A stretch of DNA of 64,000 bases from positions 146,349 to 210,348 of the forward strand of contig NZ_PUBZ01000092.1 of assembly GCF_003205875.1 (NCBI RefSeq), in the 5' to 3' direction. The DNA is from Herpetosiphon llansteffanensis (lineage in GTDB: Bacteria > Chloroflexota > Chloroflexia > Chloroflexales > Herpetosiphonaceae). The notes beneath the pieces were generated by a model that ran no database searches, was not told the origin of the DNA, and saw only the letters and a list, made by a program, of their open reading frames with translations. A program made the translations under genes and the position numbers. Shown here in pieces: positions 57,667-64,000 of the stretch (position 1 is its first letter; every line of letters starts with the position of its first letter).

Positions 57667-58401
57667 ATGAACACGCGAAATTCAATCATCGGTTGGTCGT
57701 TGGCACTGTTGTTGATTGTTGGGTTTGGAATTGCCTCGTTGGTGATTTTGCCCCGTGGCAGTGCTGCCCAAACCGATACCGAAAGCCGCAAACGTATTTC
57801 AGTCACTGGACGCGGCGAAGTTAAAGTTACCCCCGACATTGCCTATGTGACGATTGGTGTGAACACCAACGCAGCAGATGCCAAAAGCGCTTTGAGCGAT
57901 AACAACGCCAAAATGAATGCCTTGATCGAACAATTGAAGGCCGCAGGCATCGCCGAAGCCGATATTCAAACTACCAACCTGAATATCTCACCAAGCTACG
58001 ATTACTCAGGCAACACGCCGGTTTTGAAGGGCTACGATGTGATCAACAGCGTGCGCGTCAAAGTTTCGGTTAGCGATGCTGGCGGTTTGTTGGATAAAGT
58101 GGTTGAAGTTGGCGCAAACAACATCTCAGGCTTGAGCTTCGATGTTGCCGACCCAGCAAAATCATTGGAAGCAGCTCGTCAAGCAGCCATCAAAGATGCT
58201 CAATTGCGCGCTGAACAATACGCTGCCGTGAGCAACGCCCAAGTTGGCGAAGTGTTGGTCATTAGCGAAACCGTTACCCCAGTAACCTATCCGGTTGCAT
58301 TCCAAGAATCACGCGATATGGCCGCTGGAAGTGGCGCTCCAATCCAACCTGGCCAACAAAGCCAAGTTATCGAAGTTCAGGTTATCTTCGAACTCAAATA
58401 A
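57667..58401 (+). CDS. SIMPL (DUF541) domain protein
   Basis: This 244-residue protein has an N-terminal signal anchor (LALLLIVGFGIASLVIL) and a SIMPL domain opening with ISVTGRGEVKVTPDIAYVTIGV. The repeated AKSALSDNNAKMNALIEQLKAAGI helix and the DIQTTNLNISPSYDY strand are typical. These extracytoplasmic proteins oligomerise; the role is unclear. GAGGA precedes the ATG. Confidence 0.85.
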   Translation: MNTRNSIIGWSLALLLIVGFGIASLVILPRGSAAQTDTESRKRISVTGRGEVKVTPDIAYVTIGVNTNAADAKSALSDNNAKMNALIEQLKAAGIAEADIQTTNLNISPSYDYSGNTPVLKGYDVINSVRVKVSVSDAGGLLDKVVEVGANNISGLSFDVADPAKSLEAARQAAIKDAQLRAEQYAAVSNAQVGEVLVISETVTPVTYPVAFQESRDMAAGSGAPIQPGQQSQVIEVQVIFELK

Positions 58402-58431
58402 GTTCAGTTTCAATTCTAAATTGAATGGTGG

Positions 58432-58467
58432 GCTTGCTCAAGTATTATGCTTGAGCAAGCTCTTTTT
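58432..58467 (+). terminator. Rho-independent terminator
   Basis: An 11-bp stem (58432-58442, 58450-58460) is followed by TCTTTTT. Confidence 0.9.
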
Positions 58468-58564
58468 GTTAGCCGAGGGATCGGGTGTCAGGGGCTGGGG
58501 ATCGGTTACGTATAGCCCATATCCATTCCCTTCGTGTCCCTTCGTGCTCTTCGTGGATCAAACG

Positions 58565-58921
58565 CTAAACTTGGCGAATCTCGATTAATGGCGGATGCTC
58601 CAAGGTGGCGTGGACCGTGCAATGCTGTGCCGCTCGTAGCACCGCCGCTTGGCGCGCTTCGGATAAGGCTACTGGCAAACTAACCTCAATTGCATAGCGA
58701 TCGATGCGACGTGGCTCGCTGCCAAAACTCCAACGAATAAGCAAGCTCGTGCCAGTTAAATCAAGCTCGGCGGTTTCTGCGTAGCGCTCCATTACGGCGG
58801 CGGTGCAGCCAACCAACGCTGCGGCCTGCAATTGCACCGGATTCAAATCGGCAGGATAGCCAAACGCTTGACCATCGAACATGAGATCGATTTGGTTGGG
58901 TTGTGTAACAAAAATACGCAT
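58565..58921 (-). CDS. OsmC-family peroxiredoxin-like protein
   Basis: This 118-residue OsmC-like protein has both expected cysteines: ALVGCTAAV and the later AQHCTVHATL. OsmC proteins reduce organic hydroperoxides. It is a little shorter than the usual 135-145 residues. AGGT precedes the ATG. It is divergent from the lipoprotein gene. Confidence 0.85.
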   Translation of the reverse strand: MRIFVTQPNQIDLMFDGQAFGYPADLNPVQLQAAALVGCTAAVMERYAETAELDLTGTSLLIRWSFGSEPRRIDRYAIEVSLPVALSEARQAAVLRAAQHCTVHATLEHPPLIEIRQV

Positions 58922-58966
58922 AATTTACCTTTGATCAAAATGGATTCAGCTGTGTATGAGGGATGT

Positions 58967-59950
58967 ATGTCACGTATTCGTAGCTTAGCATTAATTGGGT
59001 TAATTGCCAGTTTGACTGGTTGTATGAGCACAACCGCCGATCCAACTACTGCCCCAACCAACCAGCCAACGAGCCAGCCCACTGCTACGCTTGCCGCAGC
59101 CGCTACGCCAACGGTCGGCGCGGTTGGGCCGCGTTTGGTCTTTGTGGCCAACCAGCCAAATCAAATGACAATCATGCTGTCAGCGCTTGATGGCAGCGAA
59201 GCAAAACCACTTAATCCTGATTTTCCACGGGCAATCGACCCTGCATTCTCGCCTGCTGGCAATGAACTGGCCTTTGCAGTGCAAGATAGCGATGGCTTCA
59301 ACATTTATATTAGCTCTGTCGATGGCAGCAATTTAGTGCAAGTAACCAGCGAAGCGGGTGACGATCAAAGCCCAAGTTGGTCGCCTGATGGCCAGCAGTT
59401 GGTCTTTCAATCCAATCGTTCAGGCAACGATGAAATTTATCGCGTCAATCGCGATGGCAGTAATGTATTGCAACTCACCAACGATCAATCCCAAGATTGG
59501 ATGCCAAGTTGGTCGCCTGATGGCAGCGTGATTGCATTTAGTTCAGCGCGCGGGTTTAGCGGCGAGGAATCAGCAGGCCGCGAATTGTATTTAATTCAGC
59601 CTGACGGCCAAGCGCTGCAACAATTAACCAAAGCACGGGGCCGCGCCCAAAATCCAAGTTGGTCGCCAGATAGCCAACAATTGGTGTATGTGTTTTTTGA
59701 GAGCGCAATTGTCGGTGGCGATATTGCAGGCAACACGATTTATACGATTAAGCGTGATGGCAGTGAAGCCAAATTACTCCAAGCCAACGCCTTCGATCCC
59801 CAATGGCTTGATCAGCGGATTGCCTTCACGACCTACGATGAGCAAACTTTTCATACTGCGCTGCGTATACTAGATCTGAATACGCTGCAAGTTAGCGTGC
59901 CGATTACAATGCCAGAAATTGATCTGATGCAGCCAGTTTTCAATCGCTAA
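58967..59950 (+). CDS. TolB-like beta-propeller lipoprotein
   Basis: This 327-residue protein has a lipobox LTGC at about residue 20, a Thr/Pro/Ala-rich linker, and then PD40/TolB-like repeats: SPSWSPDGQQLVFQSNRSG, MPSWSPDGSVIAFSSARG and NPSWSPDSQQLVYVFF. It is probably an outer-face lipoprotein that binds partners. The ATG at 58967 follows GAGGG; a longer frame exists upstream. Confidence 0.85.
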   Translation: MSRIRSLALIGLIASLTGCMSTTADPTTAPTNQPTSQPTATLAAAATPTVGAVGPRLVFVANQPNQMTIMLSALDGSEAKPLNPDFPRAIDPAFSPAGNELAFAVQDSDGFNIYISSVDGSNLVQVTSEAGDDQSPSWSPDGQQLVFQSNRSGNDEIYRVNRDGSNVLQLTNDQSQDWMPSWSPDGSVIAFSSARGFSGEESAGRELYLIQPDGQALQQLTKARGRAQNPSWSPDSQQLVYVFFESAIVGGDIAGNTIYTIKRDGSEAKLLQANAFDPQWLDQRIAFTTYDEQTFHTALRILDLNTLQVSVPITMPEIDLMQPVFNR

Positions 59951-59995
59951 ATCGGATTAGTTATGGCTGTTGCGCTGTAAGAAAGGATTGAGAAG

Positions 59996-60244
59996 ATGCG
60001 TTTATCACGTTGTCCAAGCTGCCAATCGGATAACATTATTCCGAATGCAACCTTACATGAGATGAATAGCCCTTATGCGCGATTGATGGTGACGGTTTAC
60101 AGCAAACCTGATGCCTTATTGCTGAAAAAACCAGTTGATACTTGGGCAAAATGTGCAGTGTGTGGCAATTGTGGCTATCTAATGCTGTACGCGGAAAATC
60201 CACAAGTACTATGGGAAGCATATCAAACGCAGAAAAACAGTTAA
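59996..60244 (+). CDS. Small zinc-ribbon-like protein
   Basis: This 82-residue protein has two CxxC pairs (CPSCQ and CAVCGNC) that should bind zinc. It otherwise shows no known domain. AAGGA lies before the ATG. It ends before a 20-bp inverted repeat. Confidence 0.65.
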   Translation: MRLSRCPSCQSDNIIPNATLHEMNSPYARLMVTVYSKPDALLLKKPVDTWAKCAVCGNCGYLMLYAENPQVLWEAYQTQKNS

Positions 60245-60248
60245 TTTC

Positions 60249-60306
60249 GATCCACGAAGGACACGAAGCAACAAGTACTTTGTGCTCTTCGTGTCCTTCG
60301 TGGATC
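60249..60306. terminator. 20-bp perfect inverted repeat between convergent genes
   Basis: Arms at 60249-60268 and 60287-60306 (GATCCACGAAGGACACGAAG and its complement) surround an 18-base loop. There is no clear T run. It could act as a transcript end for both genes, but the same words recur in other gaps. Confidence 0.6.
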
Positions 60307-60311
60307 AATGG

Positions 60312-61352
60312 TTAGAGAATTAACATGGCATCGCCAAACGAGAAGAAGCGATAGTCGCGTTCAACCGCTTCTGCATAGGCATGCATAATCTGTTCGCGGC
60401 TGGCCAAGGCGCTCACCAAAAGCAATAAGGTTGATTTGGGCAGGTGGAAATTGGTAATTAAACTATTCACCACGCGATACTGATATGGCGGGTAGATGTA
60501 GATATTGCTCCAGCCCGAAGCCGCCTGAATTTCGCCAGCATCCAAATGTACGCCTTGGGCTTGGGCCACGGTTTCGACCACCCGCGTGCTAGTGGTCCCG
60601 ACCGTAATAATTCTCCCGCCAGCGGCGCGGGTTGTATTGATCGCTTGAGCGGTTTCTGCAGAAAGCTCATACCATTCGCTATGAATTTGATGATCGAGCG
60701 CATTTTCTGTTTGCACAGGCCGAAAGGTATCTAAGCCAACGTGTAGCGTAACGCTGGCCCAGCCAACGCCTTGGGCCTTGACCTGTTCAATCAGCGCTGG
60801 TGTCCAGTGTAAGCCAGCGGTTGGCGCAGCAGCCGAGCCTGCTTGAGCGCTATACACCGTTTGGTAGCGCTCTGGATCGCTCAGCGGGGCCGTGATGTAG
60901 GGCGGGGTTGGCATCGAGCCAAGTTCTGGCAAGCGCTGATTAATTGGCTGATCAAAGCAGACAATGCGGCTGCCACTTTCGAGCAATTCTTCAACTATTG
61001 CTTCTGCGTGTGCGCCGCTATGGCCAGTGATGATCAAGCGTGTGCCAATTGCAACTTTGCCTTTGATCAGCGCTTCCCAGCGTTGGGCATCGCGTTGTTT
61101 GAGCAGCAAGAGTTCGGTTTTGCCGCCACTGGCTTTTTGGCCATACAAACGGGCCGGCAACACGCGGCTATCGTTGGCAACCAACAAATCGCCAGGCCGC
61201 AAATAGCGCCCAATCTCATAAAAATGGCGATGCTCAAGCTGGCCAGTGGCGCGATCGAGCACCAACAAGCGCGAGTGATCGCGTGGCTCAACCGGGGTTT
61301 GGGCGATCCGTTCTGGTGGTAGGTGATAATCAAAATCGGCAATTGGTAGCAT
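60312..61352 (-). CDS. queA: tRNA preQ1(34) S-adenosylmethionine ribosyltransferase-isomerase
   Basis: This 346-residue enzyme makes epoxyqueuosine in tRNA by transferring the ribosyl part of SAM to preQ1. It has the family start FDYHLPPERIAQTPVEPRDHSRLLVLDR and the GLHWTPALIEQVKAQGV segment. The start ATG at 61352 has no Shine-Dalgarno; four GGCTATA units run right up to it. Confidence 0.93.
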   Translation of the reverse strand: MLPIADFDYHLPPERIAQTPVEPRDHSRLLVLDRATGQLEHRHFYEIGRYLRPGDLLVANDSRVLPARLYGQKASGGKTELLLLKQRDAQRWEALIKGKVAIGTRLIITGHSGAHAEAIVEELLESGSRIVCFDQPINQRLPELGSMPTPPYITAPLSDPERYQTVYSAQAGSAAAPTAGLHWTPALIEQVKAQGVGWASVTLHVGLDTFRPVQTENALDHQIHSEWYELSAETAQAINTTRAAGGRIITVGTTSTRVVETVAQAQGVHLDAGEIQAASGWSNIYIYPPYQYRVVNSLITNFHLPKSTLLLLVSALASREQIMHAYAEAVERDYRFFSFGDAMLIL

Positions 61353-61359
61353 GATCGTA

Positions 61360-61387
61360 GGCTATAGGCTATAGGCTATAGGCTATA
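61360..61387. repeat. Heptamer tandem repeat (GGCTATA)4
   Basis: Four perfect copies of GGCTATA lie within eight bases of the queA start codon. Confidence 0.9.
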
Positions 61388-61426
61388 GATAAAGGTTTAT
61401 CATTCAGAATCCATAGCTTACCATAG

Positions 61427-61575
61427 AAAAGGATGAACGAAAGGATGAATTATGAAGGATGAGGGATGAAGGAAAGTCAAAAATCAAAAGTCAAAAGTCA
61501 GAACAGAGAGCAAAGAGCATAGAACATAAGAAAAAGGATGAACGAAAGGATGAATTATGAAGGATGAGGGATGAA
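61427..61575. repeat. 44-base direct repeat pair
   Basis: The same 44 bases, beginning AAAAGGATGAACGAAAGG, occur at 61427-61470 and 61532-61575, with AGAACATAG-like words between. Confidence 0.88.
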
Positions 61576-61829
61576 TGAAAGGCAAAAATCAAAAATAATC
61601 TGTGGAATCTGTGGCTAAAAAAAGAATCATTCGTGCAATTCGTGCAATTTGTGGCTAGAAACAGCCTTCGCGCTCTTTGTGCGCTTCACGGTTTCAGGGC
61701 TTATGATCTTCGTGCGCTTCGTAGATAAAGCGCTACTATGTTCTATGTTCTATGCTCTATGCTCTTGGTAAAAGCAGTATGCTATAATGACGCAGATACA
61801 CCACCAAGATAAGGAATATCCATACAACT

Positions 61830-62927
61830 ATGGAACCAGAAATTTTAGCTCGTCTCGCTCGTGTCGAGGCGCGATATATCGAACTCAATGATGAAATGAC
61901 GCAGCCAGATGTGCTCAGCGACCATGTGCGCCTAACCACCTTGGCTCGCGAACAAACCGAACTTGGCGAGTTGGTTGGCCGTTATCGTGAGTTTATGCAG
62001 GCAGAAAAATCACTCGAAGAATCCAGAGCCATGCTGCGCGATGAAAACGATCCTGAGTTGCGCGAAATGGTGCAATTGGAGATCGAGGAACTTTCGAACC
62101 GCATGGAAGCAATTGGCGCTGAAGTGCGTATCTTGTTGTTGCCGCGCGACCCGAACGACGAAAAGAACGTGATCATCGAAATTCGTCAAGGCGAAGGTGG
62201 CGATGAAGCAGCCTTGTTTAGCGCCGATGTGTACCGCATGTACCTGCGCTATGCTGAAACCAGAGGCTGGAAAACCGAAATGATGTCGTTGAGTGAAAAC
62301 GGCATTGGCGGCTTCAAAGAAGTTATTTTTGAGGTTCAAGGTCAAGGCGCGTGGAGCCGACTCAAATACGAGGGCGGTGTGCATCGCGTGCAGCGCGTAC
62401 CTGCAACCGAAGCTCGGGGCCGCATTCACACCAGCACAATCACCGTGGCGGTATTGCCAGAGGTCGAAGAAACTGCGGTTGAAATTAAGCAAGAAGATTA
62501 TCGCATCGACGTGTATCGCTCAGGCGGTCACGGTGGCCAAGGCGTTAACACCACCGACTCCGCTGTGCGGATCGTCTACAAAGCGGGCACGCCAGATGAA
62601 ATTGTGGTTGTCTGTCAAGATACCCGTTCGCAGATCAAGAATCGCGAAAGTGCCTTGAACGTATTGCGTGCCCGCTTGTATGCCCGTGAACAAGAAAAAC
62701 GCCAAAAAGAGCTTGGCGAATCACGCTTGGCCCAAGTTGGCAGCGGCGAACGCGCCGAAAAAATGCGCACCTACAACTACCCACAAGACCGAATTACCGA
62801 TCATCGAATTGGCCAAAACATCTCTAACCTGCCTGTTGTGCTTGATGGCGCGCTAGATCGGTTGATCGACGCACTGGTTACTTACGACAACGCCGAACGG
62901 CTTAAGGCACTGGGTATGGGAGCCTAG
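61830..62927 (+). CDS. prfA: Peptide chain release factor 1
   Basis: This 365-residue class I release factor has the GGQ loop in SGGHGGQGVNTTDSAVR. The codon-recognition PAT-type segment is in RVPATEARGRIHTST. Length and order are those of RF1, recognising UAA and UAG. AAGGA lies before the ATG. It is followed after 12 bases by add. Confidence 0.95.
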   Translation: MEPEILARLARVEARYIELNDEMTQPDVLSDHVRLTTLAREQTELGELVGRYREFMQAEKSLEESRAMLRDENDPELREMVQLEIEELSNRMEAIGAEVRILLLPRDPNDEKNVIIEIRQGEGGDEAALFSADVYRMYLRYAETRGWKTEMMSLSENGIGGFKEVIFEVQGQGAWSRLKYEGGVHRVQRVPATEARGRIHTSTITVAVLPEVEETAVEIKQEDYRIDVYRSGGHGGQGVNTTDSAVRIVYKAGTPDEIVVVCQDTRSQIKNRESALNVLRARLYAREQEKRQKELGESRLAQVGSGERAEKMRTYNYPQDRITDHRIGQNISNLPVVLDGALDRLIDALVTYDNAERLKALGMGA

Positions 62928-62939
62928 GAGTTTTGTTGC

Positions 62940-63980
62940 ATGCACTCGCCGCTTGCTGAATTTATTCGACGCATGCCCAAATGTGAGCTTCATGTTCACC
63001 TCGAAGGCTCAATTACCCCCAAAACGTTGTTGGAGCTAGCGACGAAAAATGCTATTAGCCTGCCTGCTAGCGATTTAGCGGGCGTTGAGCGCATGTTTCA
63101 ATATGAACATTTTTTGGGCTTTTTAGATGTGTATCGCACCTGTGCCCGTTGTTTGATCCATGGTGAGGATTTTGAACGGGTTGCCTATGAGTTGGCCATC
63201 GATTTGGCGCAGCAACAGGTGCGTTATGCAGAAGTAATGCTCTCGCCTGCTCAGCACATGCAGCGCAACATGGATTTTGATGAGATTCTTGGTGGTGTTG
63301 CTGCTGGTTTTGCGCGTGCTGAGCGCGAGACGGGCATTATTTGTCGGCCTGCCTTCGATTTTGGCCGTCAGTTTAGCCTTGATCAAGCGCTACGTGCGGT
63401 TGAGTTGGCCCAAGCTGGCATGAAGTATGGAGTGGTTGCCTTTTCGATCGGTGGCGATGAGGCCAATTATCCACCTGAACCGTTTGTCGAAGTTTTTGCC
63501 TTGGCCAAAGCGGTTGGCCTACATGTGATGGCCCATGCTGGCGAGGTTGCCGGAGCCAATAGTGTACGCGGCGCGGTTGAAATGCTCGGCGTGGATCGAA
63601 TTGGCCATGGCTTTCGGGTGCTTGAAGATGCCGAACTGACCGAATTTTTGGCGCGGCGGGGCGATATTACCTTCGATGTCTGCCCAACCAGCAATATTCG
63701 CACTGGCGTGGTTGCCTCGTTTGAGCAACACCCCCTGCGTCAGATGCTCGATGCTGGTTTGCCAATAACCCTCAACTCTGATGATCCCGTGTTGTTCAAC
63801 ACGAGCGTAACTGGCGAGTATTTGCTGGCCGCCGAACGCTTCGATTTTTCGCTTGATGATATTTGCAAAGTTGCGTTACAAAGCGCCAAAGCCTCGTTTT
63901 TGCCCGCCGAACAGCGCCAACAATTGCTGATCGAGTTTGAGCAGCAGCAAGCCACGTTGCGCCGCGAATTAGGCTTATAG
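62940..63980 (+). CDS. add: Adenosine deaminase
   Basis: This 346-residue enzyme deaminates adenosine. The metal-binding HVHLEGS, HAGE, HGFRV and NSDDPVLFNT motifs are all present. The ORF ends with TAG one base before a sequence matching a sequencing adapter, so the 3' end of the gene is intact. AGGAG precedes the ATG; it probably shares a transcript with prfA. Confidence 0.95.
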   Translation: MHSPLAEFIRRMPKCELHVHLEGSITPKTLLELATKNAISLPASDLAGVERMFQYEHFLGFLDVYRTCARCLIHGEDFERVAYELAIDLAQQQVRYAEVMLSPAQHMQRNMDFDEILGGVAAGFARAERETGIICRPAFDFGRQFSLDQALRAVELAQAGMKYGVVAFSIGGDEANYPPEPFVEVFALAKAVGLHVMAHAGEVAGANSVRGAVEMLGVDRIGHGFRVLEDAELTEFLARRGDITFDVCPTSNIRTGVVASFEQHPLRQMLDAGLPITLNSDDPVLFNTSVTGEYLLAAERFDFSLDDICKVALQSAKASFLPAEQRQQLLIEFEQQQATLRRELGL

Positions 63981-63981
63981 A

Positions 63982-64000
63982 CTGGCTCTTATACACATCT
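63982..64000. other. Probable residual Nextera/Tn5 adapter at contig end
   Basis: The final 19 bases, CTGGCTCTTATACACATCT, match the Nextera transposase adapter CTGTCTCTTATACACATCT at 18 of 19 positions. They probably derive from library preparation, not the organism. Confidence 0.85.

Larger units (their letters stand above)
61353..61829. other. Repeat-rich intergenic region
   Basis: This 477-base gap holds (GGCTATA)4 at 61360-61387, a 44-base direct repeat (61427-61470 and 61532-61575) and the CACAGATTCC-type words. A TATAAT lies at 61783-61788 without a clear -35. No gene was seen. Confidence 0.6.

Overview
The window looks like a chromosomal contig end from a Chloroflexota bacterium, most likely a Herpetosiphon-like filamentous glider. 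This is inferred from the gene mix: an MglA/roadblock operon, secreted proteins with Thr-Pro-rich tails, a multi-copy RiPP cluster and balanced base composition. No rRNA, tRNA, transposase or CRISPR array was seen. The last 19 bases match a Nextera/Tn5 mosaic-end adapter with one mismatch, so the right edge is probably a contig end carrying residual adapter.

Layout. 1-7.5 kb: the 3' end of an unrecognised gene, a secreted DUF11-type protein, a GAF-PAS histidine kinase, an Hsp20 chaperone and a large secreted Kelch protein. 7.9-10.8 kb: a plus-strand operon with a small putative DNA-binding protein, two roadblock/LC7 proteins, an MglA-type GTPase and a DUF4388 protein, probably a polarity or motility switch. 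10.8-14.1 kb: a minus-strand methionine operon (metY, a small unknown gene, metX) behind a consensus-like promoter and a SAM-I riboswitch.

14.2-35.2 kb: about 21 kb of co-directional minus-strand genes centred on a thiopeptide/azole RiPP cluster. In transcription order these are an FtsX-type ABC transporter, a 1050-residue MalT/SARP-like regulator, six tandem near-identical precursor genes, a small Cys4 protein, a YcaO cyclodehydratase, a second Cys4 protein, an E1-like/SagB fusion, a second SagB-type oxidoreductase, an M50 metalloprotease with a PqqD-like N-terminus, a split LanB dehydratase (glutamylation protein plus two SpaB_C-type proteins) and an ABC-2 exporter. In the likely scheme, the YcaO and E1-like proteins make azolines on the precursor, the SagB enzymes oxidise them, the LanB parts dehydrate Ser/Thr, one SpaB_C protein may close a macrocycle, the M50 protein may remove the leader, and the ABC proteins export the product or give immunity. 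The core lacks the usual Ser-Cys start and Cys-Ser pair of thiopeptides and resembles goadsporin-like linear peptides. This is the most interesting locus.

35.4-41 kb: a degenerate receiver protein, then a T-box leader with a GUC specifier ahead of a DUF3105 membrane protein and valS. 41-64 kb is mainly housekeeping and hypothetical genes: miaB, a CPBP protease, a TPR protein, an ATP-grasp protein, a hydrolase, nadK, a YyaL-type protein, a Gfo/Idh oxidoreductase, ltaE, an M24-fold protein lacking apparent metal ligands, galT, a SIMPL protein, OsmC, a beta-propeller lipoprotein, queA, prfA and add. Intergenic spaces here carry odd dispersed word-like repeats.
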